DNA from: Faecalibacterium langellae
GTDB lineage: Bacteria; Bacillota; Clostridia; Oscillospirales; Ruminococcaceae
NCBI RefSeq assembly: GCF_002549775.1
Contig: NZ_NMTR01000016.1
Location: forward strand, 94,206 to 158,205
DNA: 64,000 bases
Reading direction: 5' to 3'
Shown here: in pieces, positions 1 to 8,276 of the stretch
Layout of the letters: each line of letters opens with the position of its first letter
Position numbering within the stretch: the stretch's first letter is position 1
The notes under the pieces: generated by a model
Seen by the model: the letters and a program-made list of their open reading frames with translations, nothing else
Databases searched by the model: none
What the model was told of the DNA's origin: nothing
Program-made: the position numbers and the translations under genes

Positions 1-575
1 CGCAGGTGCATCTGGTATTCCACATTGTTGGGGTCCAGCTGGACGGCGCGGCGGGCGTCCTGCAGCGCGTCGATGCTGTTGCCCAGGCCCTGGTTTGCGA
101 GGGAGGAGAGGTAATACCACCGGGCGCTGCGGGCGGACATGCCGTCCAGCACCCGCCGGGCCTCCGCATAGCGGCCATTGACCACAAAGTTGCGGGCGGC
201 CTGCATCTCCGGGCTGTCGGAGCCGGAAGCGCTGGCCCCGCTCTGCTGGTAGCCGCCGAAACCGAACCCGAAGCCAAACGGGTCGAAGCCATCGAACCCG
301 TCAAAGCCGCCCTGGTAGCCATAGCCGTTCTGATAGCTCTGCTGGCTGTAGCCGCTCTGGGGGCCGTAGCCATAGGTGCTGCCGCCCTGAGGGCCGGTGG
401 TGCCTTTGGTGATGGCGTCGTAGGCCTCCTGCACTTCCTTGAAGTGCTCCTCGGCGGTGGGGTCGTTGGGGTTCAGGTCCGGGTGCCAGCGCTTGCATTT
501 GGCGCGGTATGCTTTTTTGATCTCGTCGTCGCTTGCGCCGCGCTGGATGCCCAGCACCTCATAAGGGTCTTTCAT
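1..575 (-). CDS. J-domain (DnaJ-like) protein, 3' end outside window
   Basis: The first 191 codons are present; the C-terminus lies beyond the window start. Residues 1-55 form a J domain with the HPD motif at residues 31-33 (H31-P32-D33), the part that stimulates Hsp70 (DnaK) ATPase. A low-complexity stretch rich in Gly, Tyr, Gln, Phe and Asp follows (about residues 60-115). A helical region ending in an [19 protein letters not shown] segment then looks like a TPR repeat. There is no Cys-rich zinc domain in the visible part, so this is a specialised co-chaperone and not DnaJ itself. The ATG at 575 has a GAGGAAG ribosome site just upstream. It lies 97 nt downstream of the DUF5685 gene on the same strand and is probably in the same operon. 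The client is unknown. Confidence 0.88.
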   Translation of the reverse strand, partial: MKDPYEVLGIQRGASDDEIKKAYRAKCKRWHPDLNPNDPTAEEHFKEVQEAYDAITKGTTGPQGGSTYGYGPQSGYSQQSYQNGYGYQGGFDGFDGFDPFGFGFGFGGYQQSGASASGSDSPEMQAARNFVVNGRYAEARRVLDGMSARSARWYYLSSLANQGLGNSIDALQDARRAVQLDPNNVEYQMHL

Positions 576-672
576 GGATCTACTTCCTCACGTCTCATTT
601 TGCGCGGCCGCATTGCCGCACAGTGTTTTTATAGTACCGTATCTGCCGGTGAAAATCAAGCGGAAAAACGCC

Positions 673-1524
673 TCATTCTGCGGCCCTGCCGTTTTTCCGG
701 GCGTCTTTGGCAGTCTTGCAGTCATATTTGAGCCACACGCCGGAATAAAGGATGTTGCGCAGAAGGTCGGCGTCTTCCACGCAGGGCAGGCGCTCAAAGC
801 TCTGGGCGCAGCGGGCAAGCAGCAGCTCGAAGATCTCCTTCATCTCTGCCTCATAGCCGGGCTGGGTGCTCAGGGTCTTCAGCGGGTTGTAGCTGCCCTT
901 GCGCTGGTCGCGGGCCAGATCGTCGTAGGCGTCCAGCAGGTAGATGAACTTGCCCAGGTGGAAGCCGATGGCCCGCAGCTCCGGCGACCAATGATCCTGC
1001 CTGTAGTCGAACAGTTCTGCCATCAGCTCGCCAAAGCAGCCGGACACAGCGTCCAGGTCCTCGCTGCCGGCGGCTTCGTACTCCGCCAGCCGGGCAAGAC
1101 AAACGCGGATGGCACCGCACTGGCGCGGCCAGCGGGCCTCGGCGTCAGCGCGGCAGCCGGTGAGCAGTTTTTCGTAGCCCAGTGCCAGCACATTGCGGTC
1201 GTCCTGCCATTTGTCCTGGGCGCTGTAATAGTGCAGCGCCACGCTCATGTCGGCGCAGTAGTCGGTGGGGGAATCGGCCCGCCAGTCCACGCCCTTGATG
1301 GGGTGGATGGGGCAGCGGCCATGGCCTTTTGCAGCTTCGGTCTCGCCCTCGTACAGGCTGCAGAGCAAAAGGTCGAGAAAGGTCAGGTCATAACTCAGGG
1401 AAAACCGCCCGCGCAGCCCGTGCAGCGCGTCGATGCGGCGGCACAGCCCGCAGTAAGCGGTGCGGTAGCGCGCCTGCGCTTCGGGTGCGAGGGCGGCCTG
1501 ATTCGGTACAACGTATCCAAACAT
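673..1524 (-). CDS. DUF5685 family protein
   Basis: This 283-residue soluble protein resembles the DUF5685 family of Clostridia, recognised by an N-terminal MFGYV start, a conserved YCGLCR segment near residue 25 and an FSLSYD motif near residue 41. Further Cys and His residues (for example CPIHP near residue 71) suggest metal or cofactor binding, but no function is established. It starts 3 nt after the stop of the zinc-ribbon gene, so the two are very likely translated together. The J-domain gene follows, and the linkage hints at a chaperone-assisted protein. The family call is from memory of motifs. Confidence 0.72.
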   Translation of the reverse strand: MFGYVVPNQAALAPEAQARYRTAYCGLCRRIDALHGLRGRFSLSYDLTFLDLLLCSLYEGETEAAKGHGRCPIHPIKGVDWRADSPTDYCADMSVALHYYSAQDKWQDDRNVLALGYEKLLTGCRADAEARWPRQCGAIRVCLARLAEYEAAGSEDLDAVSGCFGELMAELFDYRQDHWSPELRAIGFHLGKFIYLLDAYDDLARDQRKGSYNPLKTLSTQPGYEAEMKEIFELLLARCAQSFERLPCVEDADLLRNILYSGVWLKYDCKTAKDARKNGRAAE

Positions 1525-1527
1525 GGC

Positions 1528-1923
1528 TCAGCTCTTTTTGATGAACTGGGTGCCGCAGCGCGGGCAGGAGATCTGGATGCGGCCCCGGCCCCGGGGCACG
1601 CGCAGCTTCTGGCGGCACTTGGGGCAGCGGTAGTAGTGGTAGATCTTGCGGTTGGCCCACTGGTCCTTCAGGCCGCGGAACTTGTTGTCCACACGGTCCT
1701 TGATGGCATAGTATTTGTAATTTTCCTCGGTGCGCTTGCCGATGTTACGGCTCAGGGAGCGGTAGTAGCACAGCACCAGCAGCACCACGCCCACCCAGGT
1801 GAACAGGGTGACGCGGGTGAGCAGCGAGATCAGCAGCATCACGATGGAAGCGATGCTCAGAAACTGGTTCAGGCCATCGGTGCCATAGCGGCCGATCATA
1901 AACTGACGGAATTTTTCTTTCAT
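1528..1923 (-). CDS. Membrane protein with C-terminal zinc ribbon
   Basis: This 131-residue protein has a short cytoplasmic N-terminus, one or two hydrophobic segments at about residues 20-55, a basic linker, and a C-terminal zinc ribbon with two CxxC pairs (CPKC near residue 99 and CPRC near residue 120). It is first in a minus-strand operon with the DUF5685 and J-domain genes. The ribbon probably binds Zn and could recruit a protein or nucleic acid at the membrane face. No specific function can be named. Confidence 0.75.
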   Translation of the reverse strand: MKEKFRQFMIGRYGTDGLNQFLSIASIVMLLISLLTRVTLFTWVGVVLLVLCYYRSLSRNIGKRTEENYKYYAIKDRVDNKFRGLKDQWANRKIYHYYRCPKCRQKLRVPRGRGRIQISCPRCGTQFIKKS

Positions 1924-2060
1924 ATGTCCTGCATCCTTTTATTTGAAATGGAAAACGGGTGCAAACAGCCCGCAATTCTTTATGGTTCTAGGATATCAGC
2001 CAACCATGAGGAAATTTTGAACAGAGTGCAAATCTATCGTGAAGGACGAAAGTTAAGGCT

Positions 2061-4448
2061 TCAGCTCTCCCGGCAGCGCACGGTGAGGGAGGCCTCGGTG
2101 TCCAGCGCGCCCTCCATGCGGCAGTGCAGCACGGCACGGCCCGCTTCGCCGGTGGTGGCAAGGTAGGTGCCCGCCATGCCGCCGCGCAGCGGCACCACGC
2201 TGGGGCCGAGAATTTTCACGGGGCCCTCCACGCTCAGCTGCACGGCCTCGCCGCAGTAAGGCAGCAGACTGCCGTTCTGGTCGATGGCCCGCAGGCTGAC
2301 GGCGGCGCAGTCCCAGGTGGGGCCGTCGGTCAGGATGGGGTTGTGCACGGTGCATTCCAGCCGGATGCTCTGCACCGGCTCCCGCACCACAGTGCGCACC
2401 GCGCGGCCGCGCCACACGGCTTCGAACCGGTAGACCGGGGCCGGGCCGCCCAGCACGCCGATATATTTGTAGTACATGCGCACCACGTCGTTCCAGCCCA
2501 GCCGCAGCGAGAGCATCCGCGCCTTGGACAGGGGCGAAAGCTCCATGGCGTCCCGGCGCATCTCGTTCAGGATGGCAGCGGCCATCTGGGCCGAGGCGGG
2601 GTCCATGCCCTCGTATTTTTCCAGCAGCGAGCCCACGAAATCGCTGATCTCGATGGGCGGGTGGGGCAGCGCGGCGAACCGTCCGCGGCGGTCGGGCGCA
2701 AACTCGGCAATGAAATCGTTGTCGCGGTAGAGCCGCACGCTCTCGGCGTTGGTGAACACCCAGCAGGCTGTGGGCACGCCGCCGGGCAGGTCGCCCAGCG
2801 CCATGGCGGAGGATACCTCCAGCACGATGTCCGAAGGTGAGCGGGCGGTCTTCTGGCTGGCGTAGACGGCGGCGGAAAGCTTCGGGTTGCGGAACATGTC
2901 CAGCACACCGTGGTAGCAGACCCGGTCGCCGCTGCCGAACTCCCGGTGGGTGTTGTAATCGGCCATGCACCAGCCAAAGCTGCCCGCCACGCCCTGCTGG
3001 GCAATGGAATCGTTCAGCACGGCGGCAAAGCGCAGGGCCTGCACCAGCCGGTGGGCCTCGTCGTCAAAGGGCTTGGTGGGGAACTGCTGCCCGCCGAACT
3101 CGCTGATGAGGTAGCCTTTGCGGGTGTCGGGCGTGACGGCTGAGCGGGCTTCGCAGGCGGCACCGCGGCCGCGGTAGGAGTAATCGTTGTAAGCATAGAC
3201 GTCCTCCAGCAGCTGGCTCTTGCGGAAGTTCCGCGCGCCCGCCGTGGGGCGGGTGGGGTCCAGCCGACGGATGGCTTCGTTGGTGCGCTTATAAAAGGCT
3301 TCGTCGTCGGCACTGCCGCTGACCCGCGCGCCCCACAAAAAGACGCTGGGATGGTTGCGGCACTGGCAGACCATCTCGCGGCAGTTCTGCAGCGCCTGTG
3401 CCTTCCACACCTCGTCACCGATGTGCTGCCAGCCGGGCATTTCGGTGAACACCAGAAGGCCCAGCTCGTCGCAGGCATCCAGGAAGGCCGGGCTCTGGGG
3501 ACAGTGGGCGGTGCGCACGGCATTGCAGCCCAGCTCTTTCTTTAAAATCTGGGCGTCCAGCTGCTGGATGCTGTCCGGCATGGCATAGCCCATGTAGGCA
3601 AAGCTCTGGTGACGGTTCAGGCCCCGCAGCTCCACCCGCTGGCCGTTCAGGTACAGCCCGCCCGCCACGAACTGCACGGTGCGGAAGCCGAACCGCACCG
3701 TTTTTTCGTCCAGCACACGGTCCGGCAGGCCGCCGGTGCCCGGGCGGATGAGCTGCACCGTGAGGGTATACAGGGTGGGGTGCTCGATGCTCCACGGGTG
3801 CACGCCGTTCAGCGTGCCGGTGATGGGCAGGGCCAACTCGCCGCTGTAGGCGGCCCGGCTGCCGGAAGGGCTGCAAATTTCGGCCTGCAGGGTGCAGCCC
3901 ACTGTCTCGCCTACGGTGGAGGTGTAGATGCGAAAATCGCCCTCGGCTTTGGCCTCGATGAACACGTCCCGCAGGTAGGCGGGCTCCTTGATGTCCAGGC
4001 TGACGGCGCGGTAGATGCCGCCGAAGGTCAGGTAGTCGATCTGCCCGCCGAAGGGCGGGATGTTCAGGTCCTCGCGGCTGTCGCAGCGCACGGCCACCAC
4101 ATTCTTCTGGCCGAAGCGCAGGGCGCTGGTCAGGTCCACGGTGAAGGCGGTGTAGCCGCAGCCATGGTGGAACAGCCGGCGCCCGTTGCAGAAGACGGTG
4201 GCGTCGTGGGCGACAGCCCCGAAGGTGAGCAGCACGGTGCGGCCCTCCCACTCCCGGGGCGCAAAGAATTCGCGCCGGTAGCCGCACAGCCGCTGGTATT
4301 CATTTTCGTTGCAGTAGTTGTAGGGCAGCACCTTCACGGTGTGGGGGATGCGCACCGGCTCCAGCTCCAGCACACACTCTGGGCGCACGAGCGCCGGGTC
4401 GAACTGGGGCGAGAACAGCCAGCCTTCGTTCCAATCGTAGTGTTCCAT
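2061..4448 (-). CDS. Glycoside hydrolase family 2 protein with altered acid/base site
   Basis: This 795-residue protein has the GH2 layout: N-terminal jelly-roll sugar-binding domain (about 1-160), immunoglobulin-like domain (about 160-260), TIM barrel (about 265-530, with the family's GLNRHQ and AVRTAHCPQSPAFLD segments), then C-terminal beta domains. GH2 enzymes hydrolyse beta-galactosides, beta-glucuronides or beta-mannosides. The nucleophile is visible as E450 in ISEFGG. The acid/base Glu expected in a WGxRxNES-type motif is missing: the sequence reads WGARVSGS with Gly378 in that place. There is no signal peptide, so it is cytoplasmic. The ATG at 4448 has a GGGAG ribosome site. The gene stands alone and its substrate cannot be assigned. 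Confidence 0.85.
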   Translation of the reverse strand: MEHYDWNEGWLFSPQFDPALVRPECVLELEPVRIPHTVKVLPYNYCNENEYQRLCGYRREFFAPREWEGRTVLLTFGAVAHDATVFCNGRRLFHHGCGYTAFTVDLTSALRFGQKNVVAVRCDSREDLNIPPFGGQIDYLTFGGIYRAVSLDIKEPAYLRDVFIEAKAEGDFRIYTSTVGETVGCTLQAEICSPSGSRAAYSGELALPITGTLNGVHPWSIEHPTLYTLTVQLIRPGTGGLPDRVLDEKTVRFGFRTVQFVAGGLYLNGQRVELRGLNRHQSFAYMGYAMPDSIQQLDAQILKKELGCNAVRTAHCPQSPAFLDACDELGLLVFTEMPGWQHIGDEVWKAQALQNCREMVCQCRNHPSVFLWGARVSGSADDEAFYKRTNEAIRRLDPTRPTAGARNFRKSQLLEDVYAYNDYSYRGRGAACEARSAVTPDTRKGYLISEFGGQQFPTKPFDDEAHRLVQALRFAAVLNDSIAQQGVAGSFGWCMADYNTHREFGSGDRVCYHGVLDMFRNPKLSAAVYASQKTARSPSDIVLEVSSAMALGDLPGGVPTACWVFTNAESVRLYRDNDFIAEFAPDRRGRFAALPHPPIEISDFVGSLLEKYEGMDPASAQMAAAILNEMRRDAMELSPLSKARMLSLRLGWNDVVRMYYKYIGVLGGPAPVYRFEAVWRGRAVRTVVREPVQSIRLECTVHNPILTDGPTWDCAAVSLRAIDQNGSLLPYCGEAVQLSVEGPVKILGPSVVPLRGGMAGTYLATTGEAGRAVLHCRMEGALDTEASLTVRCRES

Positions 4449-4626
4449 GGCAGATCTCCCATTGAAAAAATCACTTTACATCTTATAGTAACACAAAGAT
4501 ATGAACGAAAAAAGAAGCCGGGAGCCGTTTTGCAAAGGTTTTTAGCTGCTTTCAGCACAAAAAAGCGGAGAGTGCAAATAAAAACTGCATTCGGGATGAA
4601 GTGCGGTTGTTTTCTGCTGCGGCCTC

Positions 4627-4726
4627 TTGCGTGAAAAAGTAGCTCCGAAACGACCACAGTCGTTTCGGAGCTACAAATCATAAAAATATTTACCGCTGCA
4701 AATCGCTAGAGCAAAGCGGCGGCGTT
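4627..4726 (-). repeat. Stop-proximal two-hairpin 3'-UTR module, copy 1
   Basis: Read on the minus strand, this follows the FMN reductase stop directly. It has a small hairpin region with a GCTTTGCTCT core (4704-4722), a conserved CAGCGG box and an AT-rich linker. Then comes a perfect 16-bp stem with a TGTG loop (4639-4674) and a run of five T. The second hairpin is a strong intrinsic terminator. The small hairpin is weak in this copy. Four other copies occur in the window (see findings). Confidence 0.75.
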
Positions 4727-5347
4727 TTACCGGATGAAGTTGGTCATCGGGCGCGGCGGGTTCTGCGGGTGGTCAAAGCCTGCGGCCTTGCCCGCCTCGA
4801 TGCAGTGCAGCATCCAGGCCATGTTGCGGCCCAGCTCCTGCATCACGGCGCAGCCTTCGGCGTCCTCGAGCACCTGCTCGGCATTGGAGCCGTGCACCAT
4901 GGCCCAGTAAGAGCCGTTGACCAGCGGCATGTGGAAGAACTGGGGGTACTTCACCAGCTGATCCAGCGTGGTGGTGGTGCCGGCGCGGCGGGCCGAGCAG
5001 CAGATGGCGGCGGGCTTGTAGGCCAGATATTTTCCGCCTGCGTAAGAGAGACGGTCCATGAAGCTGGTCATGTTGCCGGAAGCGGATGCGTAGTGCACCG
5101 GGCTGCCGAAGACGAAACCGTCGGCGGTCTTGGCCTTTTCGATGGCCTCGTTGACTACGCCGCCGAACACACAGCCATTGCCGCTGCGGCAGCCGCCGCA
5201 GCCGATGCAGCCGCCCACGGGTTTGCCGCCGACGTGCAGAATTTCGGTCTCCACACCGGCGTCGTTCAGTTCCTTTGCGATGAGGGACAGGGCGGTGTAG
5301 GTGCAGCCCTTTTCGTGGGGGCTGCCGTTGATGAGCAGAACTTTCAT
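4727..5347 (-). CDS. NADPH-dependent FMN reductase / flavodoxin-like protein
   Basis: This 206-residue protein has the flavodoxin-like fold of the NADPH-dependent FMN reductase family. It starts with the phosphate-binding loop LLINGSPHEKGCT (about residues 4-16) and has the FGSPVHYAS loop near residue 79. A Cys cluster (CIGCGGCRSGNGC, about residues 47-59) resembles iron-sulfur flavoproteins that bind FMN and sometimes a 4Fe-4S cluster. It is cytosolic, probably transferring electrons to quinones or other small acceptors. An AGGAGAGG ribosome site precedes the ATG at 5347. It is monocistronic and ends in a repeat-type terminator. Confidence 0.85.
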   Translation of the reverse strand: MKVLLINGSPHEKGCTYTALSLIAKELNDAGVETEILHVGGKPVGGCIGCGGCRSGNGCVFGGVVNEAIEKAKTADGFVFGSPVHYASASGNMTSFMDRLSYAGGKYLAYKPAAICCSARRAGTTTTLDQLVKYPQFFHMPLVNGSYWAMVHGSNAEQVLEDAEGCAVMQELGRNMAWMLHCIEAGKAAGFDHPQNPPRPMTNFIR

Positions 5348-5443
5348 GAAAAACCTCTCCTTTTATGCCAGAATGCGCCGCAAAAGCCCGGCGCAGCTGG
5401 CTTTATTGTAGCACAAAGGCTGCGGCGGCGCAACGCGCGGCCC

Positions 5444-5472
5444 TTGACAAGAATATGCCGTTGGGCGATAAT
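5444..5472 (+). promoter_or_regulatory. Promoter of rsmD operon
   Basis: TTGACA (5444-5449), a 17-nt spacer and GATAAT (5467-5472) form a good sigma-A promoter about 60 nt upstream of the rsmD start. Confidence 0.7.
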
Positions 5473-5532
5473 AAAAGATACAGAAAATGAGAAAGCAGCC
5501 GGGCACTCCGGCTGCCGGAGGAGGAACAACGT

Positions 5533-6120
5533 ATGCGCGTGATCGCAGGAGACGCCCGGGGCCGCAGCCTGGAGGCCCTGCCGGGGACCGATGTGACCCG
5601 GCCCACCCTTTCGCAGGTGAAGGAGGCCATGTTCAGCATCGTCCAGTTCGACCTGCCCGGTGCACGGGTGCTGGACCTGTATGCGGGCAGCGGCCAGCTG
5701 GGTATCGAAGCACTGAGCCGCGGCGCGGCGCGCTGCGTGTTCCTGGACGAGAACCGCGACGCGGTGAACATCGTGATGCGCAACTGCAAAGCCTGCGGCG
5801 TGTTCGACCGCAGCCGCGTCAATATCGGCGAGGCAGCACGGTACCTCAGTGCCTGCCGGGAGCAGTTCGACATCGTTCTGCTGGACCCGCCGTTCCGCAA
5901 TGGTACGCTGGAAAAGATCCTGCCTGCGGTGGACAAGTGCACCGCGCCCGGCGGCACCGTGCTGTGCGAGAGCGAGACCGGCATCGTGCTGCCGGCGCAG
6001 GCAGGCAGCCTGACGCTGCGCAAGCAGTACAAATACGGCAGGGTGCTGCTTTGGAAATACACGAAGCCCATGCAGAACGCAGACCCGATCGACCATGAGC
6101 AGGAGGGAGAAGCACTATGA
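5533..6120 (+). CDS. rsmD: 16S rRNA (guanine-966-N2)-methyltransferase RsmD
   Basis: RsmD methylates the N2 of G966 of 16S rRNA during 30S assembly, using S-adenosylmethionine. The 195-residue protein starts with the family's MRVIAGDARG segment and has the SAM-binding DLYAGSGQLGIEAL motif (about residues 48-61). The catalytic DPPF motif is at residues 118-121. Length is normal (about 185-200). The ATG at 5533 follows a GGAGGAGGAA ribosome site. Its stop overlaps the start of the next gene by 4 nt (ATGA), so the two are co-translated. The usual partner coaD is not here. Confidence 0.93.
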   Translation: MRVIAGDARGRSLEALPGTDVTRPTLSQVKEAMFSIVQFDLPGARVLDLYAGSGQLGIEALSRGAARCVFLDENRDAVNIVMRNCKACGVFDRSRVNIGEAARYLSACREQFDIVLLDPPFRNGTLEKILPAVDKCTAPGGTVLCESETGIVLPAQAGSLTLRKQYKYGRVLLWKYTKPMQNADPIDHEQEGEAL

Positions 6121-6578
6121 ACGTGAACGAACTTTTGGATACCATTGAGGATGCACTGGAGGAGGGCGCCAACGTCCCCCTTTCCGGCGGCAAGAAGATC
6201 GTGGATGTGGAGCAGATCCGCGACCTGCTGGACGAGATCCGCGCAAACCTGCCCGGCGAGCTGCGGCAGGCCCAGCAGATCGTGAACGACCGCTCCCAGA
6301 TCGTGGAGACGGCCAACGCCCAGGCCCAGGTCATCGTGAAAAAGGCCGAGGAGCGTGCCCGCATTCTGGTGAGCGAGGCCGAGATCGTCAAGGCGGCCCA
6401 GCAGCGCGCCGGGGAGATCACCTCTGCAGCGCAGACGGAAGCGCGCACCCTGCGCCAGACCGTGACCGACTACTGCGACAACATGCTCAAGAACACCGAG
6501 GAGACCATGGTGGAAAATGCGGCGCAGGTGAAGAATGTGCGGGCAAATCTGCGCCAGAACGCAAAGAAAAACGGCTGA
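6117..6578 (+). CDS. Coiled-coil protein, V-ATPase subunit H-like
   Basis: This 153-residue charged protein is almost all helical. It begins MNVNELLDTIEDALEEG, contains a VDVEQIRDLLDEIRANLP segment at about residues 29-46, and then has a long Ala/Glu/Gln-rich coiled coil (residues 50-140). Similar proteins downstream of rsmD/coaD in Clostridia are often labelled ATPase or ATP synthase subunit H, but no catalytic motif is present and that label is only structural. It is translationally coupled to rsmD. A role in scaffolding or division is possible but unsupported. Confidence 0.7.
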   Translation: MNVNELLDTIEDALEEGANVPLSGGKKIVDVEQIRDLLDEIRANLPGELRQAQQIVNDRSQIVETANAQAQVIVKKAEERARILVSEAEIVKAAQQRAGEITSAAQTEARTLRQTVTDYCDNMLKNTEETMVENAAQVKNVRANLRQNAKKNG

Positions 6579-6625
6579 GCAGCCCGGCTTTTTACACACA
6601 AATTACACACACGACAGAAACGGAA

Positions 6626-6668
6626 GCTCCGGTGGGCAAAAATGACGGCCCGGCGGGGCTTTTTTTGT
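6626..6668 (+). terminator. Intrinsic terminator of the rsmD operon
   Basis: An imperfect GC-rich inverted repeat (AGCTCCGGTGGGC paired with GGCCCGGCGGGGCT) is followed by a run of seven T. It separates the rsmD operon from the dcw promoter. Confidence 0.7.
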
Positions 6669-6701
6669 GAATTTTTGACCGAAAAAGCAAAGCGAAAACC
6701 C

Positions 6702-6730
6702 TTGCAATCACAGGCTTGATTTGCTACAAT
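6702..6730 (+). promoter_or_regulatory. Promoter of the dcw cluster
   Basis: TTGCAA (6702-6707), a 17-nt spacer and TACAAT (6725-6730). The same pair of hexamers with the same spacing recurs before pyrE at 54414-54442. Transcription should start near 6738, just before the MraZ boxes. Confidence 0.8.
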
Positions 6731-6742
6731 AAATGTGTATCA

Positions 6743-6768
6743 GTGGGGCAAAGTGGGTAAAAGTAGGG
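6743..6768 (+). promoter_or_regulatory. MraZ operator: three direct repeats
   Basis: GTGGGG (6743-6748), GTGGGT (6753-6758) and GTAGGG (6763-6768) repeat with an exact 10-nt period. MraZ of other bacteria binds TGGGN direct repeats spaced one helical turn apart upstream of its own gene. Here the boxes lie at and just after the expected transcription start, which fits autorepression. Confidence 0.75.
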
Positions 6769-6807
6769 CCAAGGCCCTGCATACCCTCCGGAAAGGGGGA
6801 ATCAGAC

Positions 6808-7227
6808 GTGTTTTTTGGCCGGTACGATTACACCATTGACGCCAAAGGACGGCTGAATTTCCCCGCCAAATTCCGGGAAGCCATGGGCGAAAGCTTCGTG
6901 GTGCTGGAATGGGTGGACAACTGCCTGTTCGCGCTGCCCATGCAGGAAGTGGAAAAGCTGGCGGACAAGCTGGACGCTGACGAGCTGATGGACAGCTGGG
7001 CTGTCTCCGGCGATCTGTTCAGCACCGCGTGCGAAGTGGTGCCGGACAAGCAGGGACGCATCCTGCTGCCGGCAGAGCTGCGGGCCTATGCGGGGCTGGA
7101 AAAGGATGTGACCATCATCGGCAACCGTAACCACGCCGAGATCTGGGCCACCGAAGCCTGGAACGAGCGCCGTGCCGCCGTGACCAACGCCCAGCGCGCG
7201 GAGCGCCTGCGGATGCTGCATCTCTGA
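6808..7227 (+). CDS. mraZ: Transcriptional regulator / division cluster protein MraZ
   Basis: MraZ is an AbrB-fold DNA-binding protein that regulates the dcw operon it heads. The 139-residue product has two tandem AbrB-like repeats, each with the typical DxKGR core: DAKGRLNFPAKFR at about residues 10-22 and DKQGRILLPAELR at about residues 79-91. The start is GTG at 6808, with a GAAAGGGGG ribosome site 7-8 nt upstream. The frame stays open upstream to 6733, but that would run through the operator boxes and extend beyond the usual family length (about 143). Confidence 0.93.
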   Translation: MFFGRYDYTIDAKGRLNFPAKFREAMGESFVVLEWVDNCLFALPMQEVEKLADKLDADELMDSWAVSGDLFSTACEVVPDKQGRILLPAELRAYAGLEKDVTIIGNRNHAEIWATEAWNERRAAVTNAQRAERLRMLHL

Positions 7228-7267
7228 TACCCCAAAATCTACAAACACGAGAAAGGAGGCCGTGCCA

Positions 7268-8233
7268 ATGGCCCCTGAACAACAGCAGCCTTTTGACCCG
7301 GCCTCGTTTGAGCATATCCCGGTTTTGCTGAACGAGTGCCTGGAAGGGCTCAACATCGACCCCGCAGGCACCTACCTCGACGGCACCGCAGGCGGCGCGG
7401 GCCACTCCCGCCAGATCGCCCTGCGGCTGGACGGCGAGAAGGGCGGACGGCTGATCTCGCTGGATCAGGACCCGGACGCTGTGCAGACCGCCCGTGCCCG
7501 CCTGGCCGGACTGCCCGCCACAGTGGTGCAGATCAACTTCCGCTACGCCGGGCAGGCACTGGAGAGTCTGGGTATTGAAAAGATCAACGGCGCGCTGCTG
7601 GACCTGGGTGTTTCCAGCCACCAGCTGGACGACGCGGCCCGGGGCTTTTCTTACCGGGCAGACGCCCCGCTGGACATGCGCATGAGCCAGCAGGGCGAGA
7701 CGGCGGCGGACCTTGTGAACAGCGAGAGCCGCGAGGAGCTGGCCCGCATCCTGCGGGACTACGGCGAGGAACCCTTCGCCTGGCAGATCGCAGGCAAGAT
7801 CGTGGAGGCGCGGGAAACGGCCCCCATCGAGACCACCCTGCAGCTGGCCGACATCGTGGCCAGCGCCATGCCCCCGGCCGAGCGCCGCAAGAACAAGAAC
7901 CCTTCCCGCCGCACCTTCCAGGCGCTGCGCATTGCGGTCAACCACGAACTGGACGCGCTGGAAGAAGGGCTGGACACCATTTTTGAACATCTCGCGCCGG
8001 GCGGCCGCCTGTGCGTGATCACCTTCCATTCGCTGGAGGACCGGCTGGTGAAGAACAAGTTCCGCCGCTGGTCTACAGCCTGCACCTGCCCGCCGGAGTT
8101 CCCGGTGTGCGTGTGCGGCGGCAAGGCGAAGGCGAAGCTTATTACCCGCAAACCGATCGAAGCAAACAGCCAGGAGCTGGAGGAGAACCGGCGCAGCCGG
8201 TCTGCTCACCTGAGAGTTTTGGAAAAATGCTGA
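7268..8233 (+). CDS. rsmH: 16S rRNA (cytosine-1402-N4)-methyltransferase RsmH
   Basis: RsmH (MraW) methylates N4 of C1402 in the 30S P site. The 321-residue protein has the opening HIPVLLNECLEGL (about residues 13-25), the SAM motif YLDGTAGGAGHS (about 36-47), GALLDLGVSSHQLD (about 110-123) and the C-terminal ITFHSLEDRLVKNKF segment. I chose ATG 7268 because AAGGAGG (7253-7259) is 8 nt upstream of it; the in-frame GTG at 7262 is too close to that site. It is second in the dcw cluster, 40 nt after mraZ. Confidence 0.95.
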   Translation: MAPEQQQPFDPASFEHIPVLLNECLEGLNIDPAGTYLDGTAGGAGHSRQIALRLDGEKGGRLISLDQDPDAVQTARARLAGLPATVVQINFRYAGQALESLGIEKINGALLDLGVSSHQLDDAARGFSYRADAPLDMRMSQQGETAADLVNSESREELARILRDYGEEPFAWQIAGKIVEARETAPIETTLQLADIVASAMPPAERRKNKNPSRRTFQALRIAVNHELDALEEGLDTIFEHLAPGGRLCVITFHSLEDRLVKNKFRRWSTACTCPPEFPVCVCGGKAKAKLITRKPIEANSQELEENRRSRSAHLRVLEKC

Positions 8234-8276
8234 ATGCTGACGGATCTGTCAGCATTGTGTGAGGAGGAGTGCAATC

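Noticed and set aside
6579..6701. Start of mraZ at the upstream open frame position 6733
   Set aside because: That start would translate through the MraZ boxes and has no ribosome site; GTG 6808 gives the usual length.
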